Origin: Gemmataceae bacterium | GTDB lineage: Bacteria > Planctomycetota > Planctomycetia > Gemmatales > Gemmataceae | Length of the DNA stretch: 49,175 nt | Direction: 5' to 3' | Assembly (NCBI GenBank): GCA_028288765.1 | Contig: JAQGHQ010000105.1 | Span: forward strand, 1-49,175 | Shown here: in pieces, positions 15,523-24,043 of the stretch | Position numbering within the stretch: position 1 is the stretch's first letter | How the letters are laid out: the number at the start of each line of letters is the position of its first letter | Program-made: the position numbers and the translations under genes | Notes under the pieces: generated by a model | What the model was told of the DNA's origin: nothing | The model's input: the letters and a program-made list of their open reading frames with translations, nothing else | Databases searched by the model: none

Positions 15523-16584
15523 ATGCTCACCACCGACCTGATCGAGCACGTCCTGTCCGCGATCCCGACCCGGACCGTCGGGCTACTCGGCGACCTTTTC
15601 CTCGACCGCTACCTCGATATCGACCCCGCCCGCGACGAGCCCTCCGTCGAGACCGGACTAACCGCGTACCAGGTGGTCGGGGTGCGATCGTACCCCGGGG
15701 CGCTGGGGACGGTGTTGAACAACCTCGCCGCGCTGGGGCTGGGTCGGATCTACCCGATCGCCGCGATCGGGGACGACGGCGAGGGCTACGAACTGAGGCA
15801 GGCATTGCAGGCGACGGCGGGCGTCGAGATGGGCGGGGTGTTCCCCGCCCCCGGCCGGCGGACGCCGACGTATACGAAGCCGATGGTGCTCGAGAACGGC
15901 AAGCCGACCCGGGAGCTCAACCGCCTCGACATCAAGAACCGCACGGCGATGCCGACCGCCGCGCAAGACACGATTCTGGAACTACTTGAAGCGGCATGGC
16001 CGCGGCTCGACGCCCTGATCGTGCTCGACCAGGTGAGCGAGGAGGAGAGCGGGGTCGTTACGAGACGGGTCAGGGAGAAGCTGGCAGACCTCGGCGACCG
16101 CGATCCGGGGAAGTTTGTCCTCGCCGACAGCCGGGAGCGGATCGGGCTGTTCCGCAACGTGTGTGCGAAGCCGAACGCAATCGAGTGCGAGAAGGCGATT
16201 CCGCACTCCGGTGCGCCGGCTCAGGGTGAGGAAGGGTTATTCCAGAGCCGGTGCATCGAACTGGCCCGGTCCCGCACGAAGAGGGTCGTATTCGGGACCC
16301 AGGGGGACCGGGGCATATTTCTGGCGCGAGCAACGGGCGGCGGAGGTGGCTCCGGCATTGCCGCCTACCCCGTCTCCGGTCCCGTCGACATTTGTGGGGC
16401 CGGCGACAGTTGTTCGGCCGGGATCACCTGCGCGATGGTGGCCGGGGCGACTCACGAGCAGGCGGCGGCGTTCGGGAACCTTGTCGCGTCAATTACCGTT
16501 CAACAGATCGGGGTGACCGGGACTGCGTCCCCGGAACAGGTCCGGCTGCGCTGGCGGGAAGTGAACGCCCCGCGGGCTGGTTAG
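15523..16584 (+). CDS. PfkB-family carbohydrate kinase (RfaE/HldE-like)
   Basis: A 353-residue ribokinase-type kinase that phosphorylates a sugar with ATP in the cytosol. The N-terminus TVGLLGDLFLDRYLD resembles the opening of heptose-7-phosphate kinases (RfaE1 domain). The anion-hole and catalytic motif CGAGDSCSAGI lies near the C-terminus, with NLVASITVQQIGVTG after it as in the RfaE branch. A glycine run (GGGGGSG) at about 275 is a local insertion. No adjacent heptose genes are present, so the substrate is open: D-glycero-manno-heptose phosphate or another sugar. Confidence 0.82.
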   Translation: MLTTDLIEHVLSAIPTRTVGLLGDLFLDRYLDIDPARDEPSVETGLTAYQVVGVRSYPGALGTVLNNLAALGLGRIYPIAAIGDDGEGYELRQALQATAGVEMGGVFPAPGRRTPTYTKPMVLENGKPTRELNRLDIKNRTAMPTAAQDTILELLEAAWPRLDALIVLDQVSEEESGVVTRRVREKLADLGDRDPGKFVLADSRERIGLFRNVCAKPNAIECEKAIPHSGAPAQGEEGLFQSRCIELARSRTKRVVFGTQGDRGIFLARATGGGGGSGIAAYPVSGPVDICGAGDSCSAGITCAMVAGATHEQAAAFGNLVASITVQQIGVTGTASPEQVRLRWREVNAPRAG

Positions 16585-16681
16585 CCCCGGGCGGCGGCAC
16601 GTAACTTGCCCTTCCTTACTCCAGAAGACCGGCACGGCATCGCCCGGACAGCCGCAAGGCCTTTCGCCCGGGAGGTACATT

Positions 16682-17038
16682 ATGTTCCGCAACTGGATTC
16701 TCGCCGCCGTCGTGCTGGCCGGGTCCGCGGGTATACTCGATGCCCAGCCGTTCCCCCGGCCCCTGCCGGCCCAGCCGGGCCCTTTCCCGCCACCCGCGCC
16801 CGCGCCCGCGCGGGTCGACGGCCCGTGGTACTTCCGGGGTGATCCCCGCCAGCCGTGTTTCATCGAAACGATCGACACCCCGCGCGGGCCGATGCTGGTG
16901 TTCACGAACGAGAAGGGGTCCCAGGCGTACGGCCGCCTCGGCTGGGGCGGCCGGGTCATCGTGTACGACTGGGACCTGGTCGGGTACGTGCGCGGGAACT
17001 ACCTGATCTGGCCGAACGGCGACTTCTGGAGCCGCTGA
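16682..17038 (+). CDS. Small secreted protein, unknown function
   Basis: A 118-residue protein with a signal peptide (MFRNWILAAVVLAGSAGILD, cleavage near AQ at 21-22). A Pro-rich linker (about 22-43) is followed by a compact C-terminal domain with many aromatic residues (GPWYFRGD, YGRLGWGGRVIVYDWDLVG). GGAGGT lies 5 bp before the ATG. The pattern is typical of small exported planctomycete proteins with no assigned role. It is followed at once by a strong terminator, so it is expressed separately from the MFS gene. Confidence 0.75.
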   Translation: MFRNWILAAVVLAGSAGILDAQPFPRPLPAQPGPFPPPAPAPARVDGPWYFRGDPRQPCFIETIDTPRGPMLVFTNEKGSQAYGRLGWGGRVIVYDWDLVGYVRGNYLIWPNGDFWSR

Positions 17039-17064
17039 GGATCGTCCCGAGCCGATGACCCACA

Positions 17065-17097
17065 CCGGCCCCGGGGAACCGGGGCCGGATCGTTTTT
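17065..17097 (+). terminator. Rho-independent terminator
   Basis: CCGGCCCCGG (17065-17074), loop GGAA, CCGGGGCCGG (17079-17088), then TTTTT at 17093-17097: a perfect 10-bp GC stem with T-run, 27 bp after the small secreted protein gene. Confidence 0.88.
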
Positions 17098-17118
17098 GCC
17101 CCGAACCGAACCCCACCC

Positions 17119-18396
17119 ATGCCCGACCCCGAGCCCGTGTCTTCCGGCTGGTTCAACCGCACCGTGATCGGGGCGGGCGTGACCAGCTTACTCAGCGACG
17201 CCGGGTACGAGATGGCCACCGCCATCCTGCCCGGGTTCCTCCTCGCCCTCGGCCTCCCGCCGGACGCCGCGGCCCGGGCGGTCGGGGCCATCGAGGGCGT
17301 CGCCGACCTGCTCGCGAACCTGGTCAAGATCGGCGTCGGGTGGTACTCCGACCGGATCGGCCGCCGCAAGCGGTTCGTTGTCTTCGGGTACGCCCTCACC
17401 GGGTCCGCGTTCGCCCTCTGCGCGCTCGCCGCCGGGTGGCCCCTGGTGATGCTCGCGAAGGCGCTCGCGTGGGTGGGGAAAGGGGTCCGCGGGCCGCTCC
17501 GCAACGCGATCCTCGCCGACGCCGTCGACCCACGCGACCGTGGGAAGGCGTTCGGGCTGCACCGGGCCGGCGACACCGTCGGGGCGATCGTCGGCCCGCT
17601 CCTCGGGTTCGCGCTCATCAAGTACTGGCTGCCCGACGCATGGTTCCACTCGCCCGACGAGCCGTACCGCGTCGTCTTCCTGCTCACGCTCGTCCCAGGG
17701 ATCGGGGCCGCGGTCGCGTTCGCCGCGCTCATCCGCGAGCGGCCGTTCACCCCGAAGCCAGGGCTCCGGCTCGGTGCGTCGGTCCGGATGCTCCCGACCG
17801 GGTTCCGGCGGTACCTCGTCGGCGTCGGGCTGTTCGGGCTCGGCGACTTCTCCCACACGCTTCTCGTCCTCGCCGCCACCCTCCTGCTCACCCCGGAATA
17901 CGGCGCGAAAGACGCGGCCGCGGTCGCCCTGACGCTCTACGCCTGGAAGAACGCCTGCGGGGCGTTGGCCGCCTTCCCGGCCGGGTGGCTCGGCGACCGG
18001 GCCGGCCGGAGGCCGGTGCTCGTGGGCGGGTACCTGCTCGGGGTGGTCACGGCGGCCGGGTTCGCCGCACTGTTCATCACCCATACGGCCGGCGTGGCGT
18101 GGCTTGCCGCGCTGTTCGCCACTGCCGGCATCTACCTGGCGGTGGAAGAGGCGCTGGAACCGGCGATGACGGCGGACATGACCCCGGACCCGGCCGTCCG
18201 CGGGACCGCCTACGGCGTGCTGGGGACGGTAAACGGGGTGGGCGATTTCGTGTCGAGCGTCGGGGTGGGACTGCTGTTCGCGTTCGGGGCGGAAGTGGGG
18301 TTCGGGGCTGCCGCCGTGCTCATGGCGGCCGGCACGGTCTGGATGGCGGTGGCCGGCGGAATGCGGCCACCAGGGCGGGGAGAAACAGCTTCGTAA
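17119..18396 (+). CDS. MFS transporter
   Basis: A 425-residue inner-membrane protein with about twelve hydrophobic segments. The loop 2-3 signature WYSDRIGRRKRF and its repeat WLGDRAGRRPVL in the second half mark the major facilitator superfamily. It also has KALAWVGKGVRGPLRNAI, recurrent in a bacterial subgroup whose members start GxGxTSLLSDAGYEMATAILPGF. The transported substrate is unknown; efflux of small molecules is the usual guess. The stop is followed by a repeat region before the LRR gene. Confidence 0.9.
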   Translation: MPDPEPVSSGWFNRTVIGAGVTSLLSDAGYEMATAILPGFLLALGLPPDAAARAVGAIEGVADLLANLVKIGVGWYSDRIGRRKRFVVFGYALTGSAFALCALAAGWPLVMLAKALAWVGKGVRGPLRNAILADAVDPRDRGKAFGLHRAGDTVGAIVGPLLGFALIKYWLPDAWFHSPDEPYRVVFLLTLVPGIGAAVAFAALIRERPFTPKPGLRLGASVRMLPTGFRRYLVGVGLFGLGDFSHTLLVLAATLLLTPEYGAKDAAAVALTLYAWKNACGALAAFPAGWLGDRAGRRPVLVGGYLLGVVTAAGFAALFITHTAGVAWLAALFATAGIYLAVEEALEPAMTADMTPDPAVRGTAYGVLGTVNGVGDFVSSVGVGLLFAFGAEVGFGAAAVLMAAGTVWMAVAGGMRPPGRGETAS

Positions 18397-18439
18397 CGCC
18401 TGGTCTTATCTCCTTCTCGGGGGGCCGACCACTACCCTA

Positions 18440-18525
18440 TACTGAAACCCCTCCCCTAAGAAGGGAGGGGAGGAAAGCCCGATTCCAGCTCCCCCTTCCT
18501 TCTTAGGGAAGGGGGTTAGGTTCCG
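18440..18525. repeat. Inverted repeat, CCTAACCCC/CCCTAAGAAGG family
   Basis: AACCCCTCCCCTAAGAAGGG (from 18446) is mirrored by CCCTTCCTTCTTAGGGAAGG (from 18493), with a roughly 25-bp arm and about 90 percent match by eye. A second copy of the right arm, including TTAGGTT, is found at 45549-45589 inside rsmB. The element sits between the MFS and LRR genes. Confidence 0.75.
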
Positions 18526-18559
18526 GGTTCGGCCCCATTCCAGACCGAGAGGATTCTCC

Positions 18560-19246
18560 GTGCGGACCGTACTGGCCCTGGCGTTCGGGATCGGAATGAC
18601 GACCGCTCTGACCGGTCGGGCGGCGGACGACACCCCGACCGCCGACGAGCAGAAGGTGATCGACGCGGTGAGGGTCCTCAAGGGGAAGGCGTCGATCGAC
18701 TCCGGGCTGCACCCGGAGGCCCGGGTGGCGGTCAAATTCGAGGCCGCGACCGACGCCACCCTGGTCGCCCTGGCGAAGCGGCCGCAGGTCGGGGCGATCC
18801 AGGCGCTCGACGGGCGGCAGTGTACGGGAAAGGGGTTCGCCGCGCTGGCCGACCTCCCGCACCTGCGCCGGCTCGTCCTGAACCAGTCGCGGGCGACGGA
18901 CAAGGGGCTGGCCGTACTCGCCGGGTGCAAACAGCTGCGGACGCTGATCATCCCCGAGTCGGTGGTCACTGATGACGGGCTCGCCGCGCTGGAGAAAATG
19001 ACCCGGCTGGAGGCCCTCGACCTGTCCGAGACGAAGGTGACCGACAAGGGGATCGCCCACATCAAGAGGCTGGAGCGGCTCGAGATCCTGCACCTGAACA
19101 AGACCGGGATCACGGACAAGGGGCTGTTCGAGCTGAAGCCCCTGGAGGGGCTCCGGTCCCTGAGTGTGGGCGGGTCGAAGGTGACCGCCGCCGCGGCCGA
19201 CAAGTTCCCCGACGAGATGCCGAACCTGCGAGTCGTGCGGCGGTGA
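18560..19246 (+). CDS. Secreted leucine-rich-repeat protein
   Basis: A 228-residue exported protein with a signal peptide (MRTVLALAFGIGMTTALTGR; GTG start preceded by GAGAGGA). From about 75 to 215 there are five to six degenerate leucine-rich repeats of the 24-residue type (LRRLVLNQSRATDKGLAVLA, LEALDLSETKVTDKGIAHIK, LEILHLNKTGITDKGLFELK). These repeats form a curved protein-binding surface. Planctomycetes have many such short LRR proteins; their partners are unknown. It converges on terC with a 38-bp gap. Confidence 0.82.
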   Translation: MRTVLALAFGIGMTTALTGRAADDTPTADEQKVIDAVRVLKGKASIDSGLHPEARVAVKFEAATDATLVALAKRPQVGAIQALDGRQCTGKGFAALADLPHLRRLVLNQSRATDKGLAVLAGCKQLRTLIIPESVVTDDGLAALEKMTRLEALDLSETKVTDKGIAHIKRLERLEILHLNKTGITDKGLFELKPLEGLRSLSVGGSKVTAAAADKFPDEMPNLRVVRR

Positions 19247-19284
19247 GTGGACCGCGGCGGCAGGCGGCCCTGCACCCGTCCCGA

Positions 19285-20466
19285 TCACCCCGTGGGCCGT
19301 AGCGGCTCGGTCACGCTCCGCGACGACCGCTGGAGCCTCATGTTCACCATCTCGATCGCGACCGCGAACGCCATCGCGAAGTAGATGTACCCCTTGTCGA
19401 TGTGCTGGCCGAGCCCTTCTACCACCAGCATCACCCCGATCAGGATCAGGAAGGCCAGGGCGAGCACCTTGATCGTCGGGTGCCGGTCGACGAACCGGCT
19501 GATCGGCCCCGAAAACCACAACATCACCAGCATCGCCAGCACCATCGCGACGACCATCACCCAGATCTGCTCCACCATCCCGACTGCGGTGATGACCGAG
19601 TCGAGGGAAAAGACGAGGTCGATCACGGCGATGGTCACGATCGCCCGCGCGAAGCTGCCGGGCTTGGCGGGCGGGGGGGAATCACCCTTTTGACCGGCCT
19701 TCGCGGCTTCCAGCTTCTCGTGCATCTCGAACACACTCTTGCCGATCAGGAACAGCCCGCCGCCGATCAGGATCAGGTCCCGCCACGACACCTCGCGGGC
19801 TTCGAGGTCGTGCAGGAATGGGAGGTCGGGGAGGGTGAAGACCGGGGTCGTCAGCCCGAGCAGGAACGAGAGGGTGAGCAAGAGCAGGATGCGGGTGCCG
19901 AGCGCCGCGGCGAGCCCGAGCCGGCGGGCCGCCGGCTGCTGCTGAAGGGGTAGCTTCCCGGCCACGATCGCCAGGAAGATGACGTTGTCGATCCCGAGGA
20001 CGATCTCCATCGCGGTCAGGGTGAGCAGCCCGAGCAGGACCGCGAACGGGGACAACTGCTCGGCACGGACCACCCGGACCTCGCGGAGGTCGGCCGGTTT
20101 CAGTGCCTTGGTGGCGCCGTCGCCCGTTCGCACCGGTAACGTGTCCGCCGTCACCCGCCCGCGGACCACCGAGCGGTCCAAAAGTTGGACCGTGTCGTGA
20201 GCCTTGCCGCCCGGCTCCCGCTGGAAGGTGATGCGGCGGACGTGGGGGAGCCCGATGATTGTTCGGCCGGTCTCGGTCTCGACCGTGATCTCGGGGGCGA
20301 GGAGGGTTCCTTCGACCGCCGGACCGCCGTCCGCCGGTTCCGCCCGGACGGTTACGAACTGCGCCCCAGCTCCCCCGGCCGGATCCTCGGCCAGGGCCGG
20401 GCGGACCAGGACGAGCAGGACGGTCAAGCCGACGACCAGAGCAACGGTCGGCAGGCGGCGGGGCAT
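19285..20466 (-). CDS. TerC-family membrane protein with exported N-terminal domain
   Basis: A 393-residue protein. Residues 1-26 are a signal peptide or first membrane segment (MPRRLPTVALVVGLTVLLVL). Residues about 27-130 form a beta-rich extracytoplasmic domain (FVTVRAEPADGGPAVEGTLL onward). The TerC domain fills the rest with about seven membrane segments and the acidic signatures MEIVLGIDNVIFLAIVAGKL and DLVFSLDSVITAVGMV. TerC proteins are implicated in metal-ion efflux or metallation of exported enzymes and in tellurite resistance. The N-terminal domain is unusual for the family. Start 20464-20466 is chosen since GGAG lies about 7 bp upstream and the signal peptide begins here. Confidence 0.9.
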   Translation of the reverse strand: MPRRLPTVALVVGLTVLLVLVRPALAEDPAGGAGAQFVTVRAEPADGGPAVEGTLLAPEITVETETGRTIIGLPHVRRITFQREPGGKAHDTVQLLDRSVVRGRVTADTLPVRTGDGATKALKPADLREVRVVRAEQLSPFAVLLGLLTLTAMEIVLGIDNVIFLAIVAGKLPLQQQPAARRLGLAAALGTRILLLLTLSFLLGLTTPVFTLPDLPFLHDLEAREVSWRDLILIGGGLFLIGKSVFEMHEKLEAAKAGQKGDSPPPAKPGSFARAIVTIAVIDLVFSLDSVITAVGMVEQIWVMVVAMVLAMLVMLWFSGPISRFVDRHPTIKVLALAFLILIGVMLVVEGLGQHIDKGYIYFAMAFAVAIEMVNMRLQRSSRSVTEPLRPTG

Positions 20467-20588
20467 GACGCGCTCCAGGGGTGGGGGCGAGAACAACGGG
20501 GAAAGTGTATAAGTCAAAGCCGGGGTTGATCTCCGAACATCGAGGAGTTGACGTTGCCGGCGGGCCTGCCCGGCCGGACAATCCAGGC

Positions 20589-21236
20589 ATGAGCCGTGAG
20601 CAACAGCTGCAGCGAGTGACGGACTGCGGGATCGTCGCCGTCGTCCGATTCACCGACCCGGGGCCGCTGGTCGAGGTGGTCCGCGCGCTCGCCGACGGTG
20701 GGGTCACCGTCGCCGAGGTGACGTTCACCGTCCCGAACGCAGTCGAGGTGATCCGCGAGGCCCGGCGCCAGCTCGGGGACCGCGTCCTCCTCGGGGCGGG
20801 AACGGTCCTCGACCCGGAAACCGCACGGGCAGCCCTGCTCGCCGGGGCCGAGTTCGTCGTCGCCCCGAGTGTAAACGTCGAGGTGATCAAGCTCTGCCGG
20901 CGGTACGACAAGCTGGTGATGCCGGGGGCGTTCACCCCGACGGAGATCGTGGCCGCGTGGGAGGCCGGGGCGGACGTGGTGAAGGTGTTCCCGGCGGACG
21001 TGCTCGGGCCGGCGTTCTTCCGGGCGATGAAGGGGCCGCTCCCGCAGGTGAAGCTGATGCCGACCGGCGGGGTCGACCTGGCCACGGCGGCGGAGTTTCT
21101 GAGGGCCGGGGCGGTGTGCCTCGGGGTCGGCGGGCAGCTGGTCGACCCGAAGGCGGTCGCCACGGGCGACTTCGCCCGGATCACCCAGCTGGCGAAGCAG
21201 TACGTCGAGGTCGTGCGACAGTACCGGGGAAAATAA
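20589..21236 (+). CDS. eda: 2-dehydro-3-deoxy-phosphogluconate (KDPG/KHG) aldolase
   Basis: A 215-residue class I aldolase that splits KDPG to pyruvate and glyceraldehyde 3-phosphate. The family motifs are IVAVVRF (active-site Arg), VAEVTFTVP (Glu), VLLGAGTVLDPE and the Schiff-base lysine in DVVKVFPAD, with KLMPTGGVDLATAAEFLRAG after it. Length is typical. The ATG at 20589 starts the family N-terminus. It lies 82 bp upstream of a KDG-kinase-like gene on the same strand, so the two form the lower Entner-Doudoroff branch. Confidence 0.93.
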   Translation: MSREQQLQRVTDCGIVAVVRFTDPGPLVEVVRALADGGVTVAEVTFTVPNAVEVIREARRQLGDRVLLGAGTVLDPETARAALLAGAEFVVAPSVNVEVIKLCRRYDKLVMPGAFTPTEIVAAWEAGADVVKVFPADVLGPAFFRAMKGPLPQVKLMPTGGVDLATAAEFLRAGAVCLGVGGQLVDPKAVATGDFARITQLAKQYVEVVRQYRGK

Positions 21237-21247
21237 AATCTGCTTTC

Positions 21248-21305
21248 GACGGGGTAACGGGATGAACACGATTTAACACCATCCTGCCTATCCTGTTACC
21301 CTGTC
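21248..21305. repeat. Inverted repeat between eda and kdgK
   Basis: GACGGGGTAACGGGAT (21248-21263) and ATCCTGTTACCCTGTC (21290-21305) are complementary at 14 of 16 positions. The right arm (CATCCTGCCTATCCTGTTACC) resembles a widespread intergenic repeat. It occupies the ribosome-binding region of kdgK. Confidence 0.55.
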
Positions 21306-21318
21306 AAACGATTGAATT

Positions 21319-22305
21319 ATGTCTCACGACGTTATCGCGTTCGGGGAAGTGATGGTCCGGCTGGCCCCGCCAAACTTCCAGCGGCTGGAGCAGGCCCGGT
21401 CGCTCGACGTGGAGATCGGCGGGGCGGAGCTCAACACCGCCGCCGGGCTGGCCCGGCTCGGGCGGTCGGCGGCGTGGGTGTCGCTCCTGCCGGACAACCC
21501 GCTCGGGAAGCTGGTCGCGAACCGGGTCCGCGAGGCCGGGGTGAGCGACCGGTTCGTGCGGTACACGCCGGACGGCCGGTGTGGGCTGTACTTTCTGGAG
21601 TTCGGCGCCGCCCCGCGGGCGAGCTCGATCCTGTACGACCGCAAGGACTCGGCCGTCTCCCGGGTGACGCCCGGGGTGTTCGACTGGCCGGCGATCTTCA
21701 CCGGGGCGAGGTGGTTCCACGTCACGGGGATCACGGCCGCCCTCGGCCGAGGCGCGGCCGAGGCGGTCGGCGAGGCGATGCGGTGCGCCCGGGCCGCCGG
21801 GCTGAAGGTCAGCGTCGACCTCAACTACCGGGCGAAGTTGTGGTCGAGAGAGGACGCGGCGCGGGTGATGGGGTCGCTGCTGCCGGCGTGTCAGGTCCTG
21901 ATCGCCAGCGAGTCGGACGCGGAACACCTGTTCGGGATCACCGGCGAGGACTTCACCGAGGTCGCCGAGGGGTTGATCGAGCGGTTCGGCGTGGAGGTCG
22001 TGGTCGGGACGAAGCGGGAGGCCGCGCTGGTCTGGCGGAACCGGTTCGCGGCGGTCGCGTACTCCGCCGCGCAGTGTTACGAATCGGCGTGGTACGAGGT
22101 GGAAATCGTCGACCGCCTCGGGGCCGGGGACGCGCTCGCCGCCGGGCTGATCCACGGGCTCCTCGACGGCGACCTGAAGAAAGGACTCGACTACGGGGCC
22201 GCGCTGGGGGCGCTCAAACACACGATCCCAGGCGACCTCCCGTGGGTGACGGTCGAGGAGGTCGAGGCGGTGTTGCAGGGGCAGGGCCTGCGGGTCCGGC
22301 GGTGA
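21319..22305 (+). CDS. kdgK: Sugar kinase, 2-keto-3-deoxygluconate kinase-like
   Basis: A 328-residue PfkB-family kinase. The start VIAFGEVMVRLAPPN and the GGAELNTAAGLARLG segment fit the 2-keto-3-deoxygluconate kinase branch, and the catalytic motif is DRLGAGDALAAG. It would phosphorylate KDG to KDPG, the substrate of the aldolase encoded just upstream, which strengthens the call. No clear Shine-Dalgarno precedes ATG 21319 (AACGATTGAATT); the upstream repeat may have replaced it. The alternative is another keto- or fructo-sugar kinase. Confidence 0.85.
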   Translation: MSHDVIAFGEVMVRLAPPNFQRLEQARSLDVEIGGAELNTAAGLARLGRSAAWVSLLPDNPLGKLVANRVREAGVSDRFVRYTPDGRCGLYFLEFGAAPRASSILYDRKDSAVSRVTPGVFDWPAIFTGARWFHVTGITAALGRGAAEAVGEAMRCARAAGLKVSVDLNYRAKLWSREDAARVMGSLLPACQVLIASESDAEHLFGITGEDFTEVAEGLIERFGVEVVVGTKREAALVWRNRFAAVAYSAAQCYESAWYEVEIVDRLGAGDALAAGLIHGLLDGDLKKGLDYGAALGALKHTIPGDLPWVTVEEVEAVLQGQGLRVRR

Positions 22306-22381
22306 GGCTTCGGCGAGCGAATGGCGTGAGCCGGCCGGTCGGTTTTGGCGAGCGGGGGACGTGAGTCCCCCGAGATACCCG
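22306..22381. repeat. Degenerate tandem palindrome, GGCGAGC...GTGAG type
   Basis: Two copies in tandem: CGGCGAGCGAATGGCGTGAG then CCGGCCGG, and TGGCGAGCGGGGGACGTGAG then TCCCCC. The pattern is GGCGAGC-six bases-CGTGAG-complement of the six. The second is well preserved (GGGGGA/TCCCCC); the first is damaged. A related piece (GGTGAGCGGGGGGCGTGAA) overlaps the end of nnrE at about 23110-23130. Confidence 0.6.
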
Positions 22382-23128
22382 ATGACGACATTCTGGCTGT
22401 CCCGCGACGAGGTGCGGGAACTCGACCGGCGGGCGATCGAGGAGTTCGGCATCCCCGGCGTGGTGTTGATGGAGAACGCCGGCCGGGGGTGCGCGGACCT
22501 GGTGATGAAGCTGAACCCGGACCGCAAGCCGGTCGTGATCCTGTGCGGTCCGGGGAACAACGGCGGCGACGGGTTCGTGGCCGCCCGCCACCTGGACAAC
22601 CATAACTGGCCGGTCATCGTCTGGCTCTTACGGCCGGAATCCCAACGGGCGTTCGGGTTCGGCCAGGCAGTTGCAGCGGGCGGGCAGAAACTCTCGCCCG
22701 ACTGCCGGACGAATTGCGAGATCTGGGCCCACTCCCGCCCGCTCGCAACCGACGACACCCCCGGGAACGCGTGGAAGGAAGCACTGGTCCGGGACGTGAC
22801 GGATGCCGGGTGGGTCGTCGACGCCCTGTTCGGGACCGGGCTGACCCGCCCGCTCGGAGCGCCGTACAACGAACTCATCCCGTTCCTGACCGCCTCCGGT
22901 CGGCCGATCCTTGCCGTCGACCTCCCGTCCGGGCTCGACTGCGACTCCGGGGAGCCGCTCGGGCCGACCGTGACGGCCGCGCACACCGCCACGTTCGTCG
23001 CGTCCAAGAAAGGGTTCCTCCATCCCGAAGCGCACAAGTGGACCGGGGAGATTCACGTGGTGGACATCGGCGCGCCGCGTGCATTGGTGGAGGAGTTCGC
23101 CCGGCTTCGTGGTGAGCGGGGGGCGTGA
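22382..23128 (+). CDS. nnrE: NAD(P)H-hydrate epimerase
   Basis: A 248-residue YjeF N-terminal-domain protein that epimerises damaged NAD(P)HX for repair. Visible motifs are MENAGRGCADLVM, the nucleotide-binding CGPGNNGGDGFVAARHL, DALFGTGLTRPL and DLPSGLDCDSG. It lacks the C-terminal ADP-dependent dehydratase found in fused Nnr proteins. Between the strand VIVWLL and VVDALFGTGL there is a longer than usual linker (about 75-140) with low similarity to the family. Start ATG 22382 is chosen over GTG 22361, which lies in the upstream repeat. The last codons overlap a repeat-like sequence. Confidence 0.88.
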   Translation: MTTFWLSRDEVRELDRRAIEEFGIPGVVLMENAGRGCADLVMKLNPDRKPVVILCGPGNNGGDGFVAARHLDNHNWPVIVWLLRPESQRAFGFGQAVAAGGQKLSPDCRTNCEIWAHSRPLATDDTPGNAWKEALVRDVTDAGWVVDALFGTGLTRPLGAPYNELIPFLTASGRPILAVDLPSGLDCDSGEPLGPTVTAAHTATFVASKKGFLHPEAHKWTGEIHVVDIGAPRALVEEFARLRGERGA

Positions 23129-23153
23129 ACCCGTTGCTCGCCGGAGAGGTCTC

Positions 23154-23411
23154 ATGTCCGACCCCGACGCCGCCCGGCTGGACGACTACCGGTTCCAGAT
23201 GGGCCACGACGCCGGCAACCTGGCGATGGTCCTCGATCAACTCACCGACGTGATGAACGCGGTCGCTCTCCACACCGTCCATTGCCGGGTCGAGCGCGGC
23301 CCGCGGCAGGGCGAACCGCCGCTCGACCTCGCCCAGCTGCTCGGTGCGATTCAAACGGCGAAGGGGCTGGTGCAGGAGTCGTTGCTACGGCTCAAGGGTA
23401 AAGACGGATAA
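23154..23411 (+). CDS. Small helical protein, unknown
   Basis: An 85-residue soluble protein of mostly helical character (LAMVLDQLTDVMNAVALHTV, LAQLLGAIQTAKGLVQESLL). There is no signal peptide or known motif. A GGAGAGG lies 6-7 bp upstream of ATG 23154. It follows nnrE by 25 bp and may be co-transcribed. I do not recognise the family. Confidence 0.6.
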   Translation: MSDPDAARLDDYRFQMGHDAGNLAMVLDQLTDVMNAVALHTVHCRVERGPRQGEPPLDLAQLLGAIQTAKGLVQESLLRLKGKDG

Positions 23412-23418
23412 CGGACCG

Positions 23419-23934
23419 TCACATCATTAGCCTTCGTTTCGCGGCCCGGGCCTTGTTACACTCGCCGCAAATCCCGCGGATGACGAGCATCCGGCCCTCG
23501 GCCTGGAACTGGTGTTCGCCCGCGACCTCCCGCAGGACCGCGTCGAGCCCCGGGTGCTGGAACTCGATCATCGTGTTGCACTCTCGGCAGACCATGTGGT
23601 CGTGCGCCGGGTATCCGTAGTCGTGGTCGAACACCGTCCGCCGGCCCATTTCGATCCGCCGCAGCAGGCCCGCGTCCACCAGCAACGTGAGCGTCCGGTA
23701 CACGGTCGGCCGGCTCACCTGCCGCCCGGCCAGCCGGAGGTCTTCGATCAGCTCGTTCGCGTCGAAGTGCTTGTGCCGCGCGAAAATGTGCTCGACCAGC
23801 TCCCGCTGCTGGTTGGTAAACCGCTTCGGCTCCGGCCGACTGGCCAGATACTCCCGGAACTTGTTCTCCGGGGACTGCGACACCGCAACGGCTGGCAAGG
23901 ACACTGTCGGGATCTCCACGTCGGGGCGAACCAC
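23419..23934 (-). CDS. Fur-family transcriptional regulator
   Basis: A 171-residue metal-dependent repressor. The winged helix is in residues about 30-110 (RFTNQQRELVEHIFARHKHF, VSRPTVYRTLTLLVDAGLL). The dimerisation part has the metal-site pattern HDHMVCRECNTMIEF and a C-terminal CGEC, giving a Cys4 zinc site. Family members sense iron, zinc or peroxide; which one cannot be read here. The 20 N-terminal residues before the DNA-binding domain are not conserved, so the true start could be a little downstream. No Fur box was recognised. Confidence 0.92.
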   Translation of the reverse strand: MVRPDVEIPTVSLPAVAVSQSPENKFREYLASRPEPKRFTNQQRELVEHIFARHKHFDANELIEDLRLAGRQVSRPTVYRTLTLLVDAGLLRRIEMGRRTVFDHDYGYPAHDHMVCRECNTMIEFQHPGLDAVLREVAGEHQFQAEGRMLVIRGICGECNKARAAKRRLMM

Positions 23935-23975
23935 ACAGCGATTATACCAGCCGCCCGACGACCAGGGAAAAAGGC

Positions 23976-24015
23976 ACAGCCGGCCTTGCGTTCACACCGA
24001 ACGCGGGCCGGCTGT
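23976..24015. repeat. Hairpin of the GCCGGC family between fur and the small gene
   Basis: ACAGCCGGCC (23976-23985) plus GCGTTC (23988-23993) pair with 23999-24015 with one bulge, giving about 16 bp of stem around a short loop. It lies downstream of the 24044-24325 minus-strand gene and may serve as its terminator. Its outer part matches the repeat at 44426-44525. Confidence 0.6.
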
Positions 24016-24043
24016 ACCGGTCGGACGTCAGCTGTGGGAGCGG

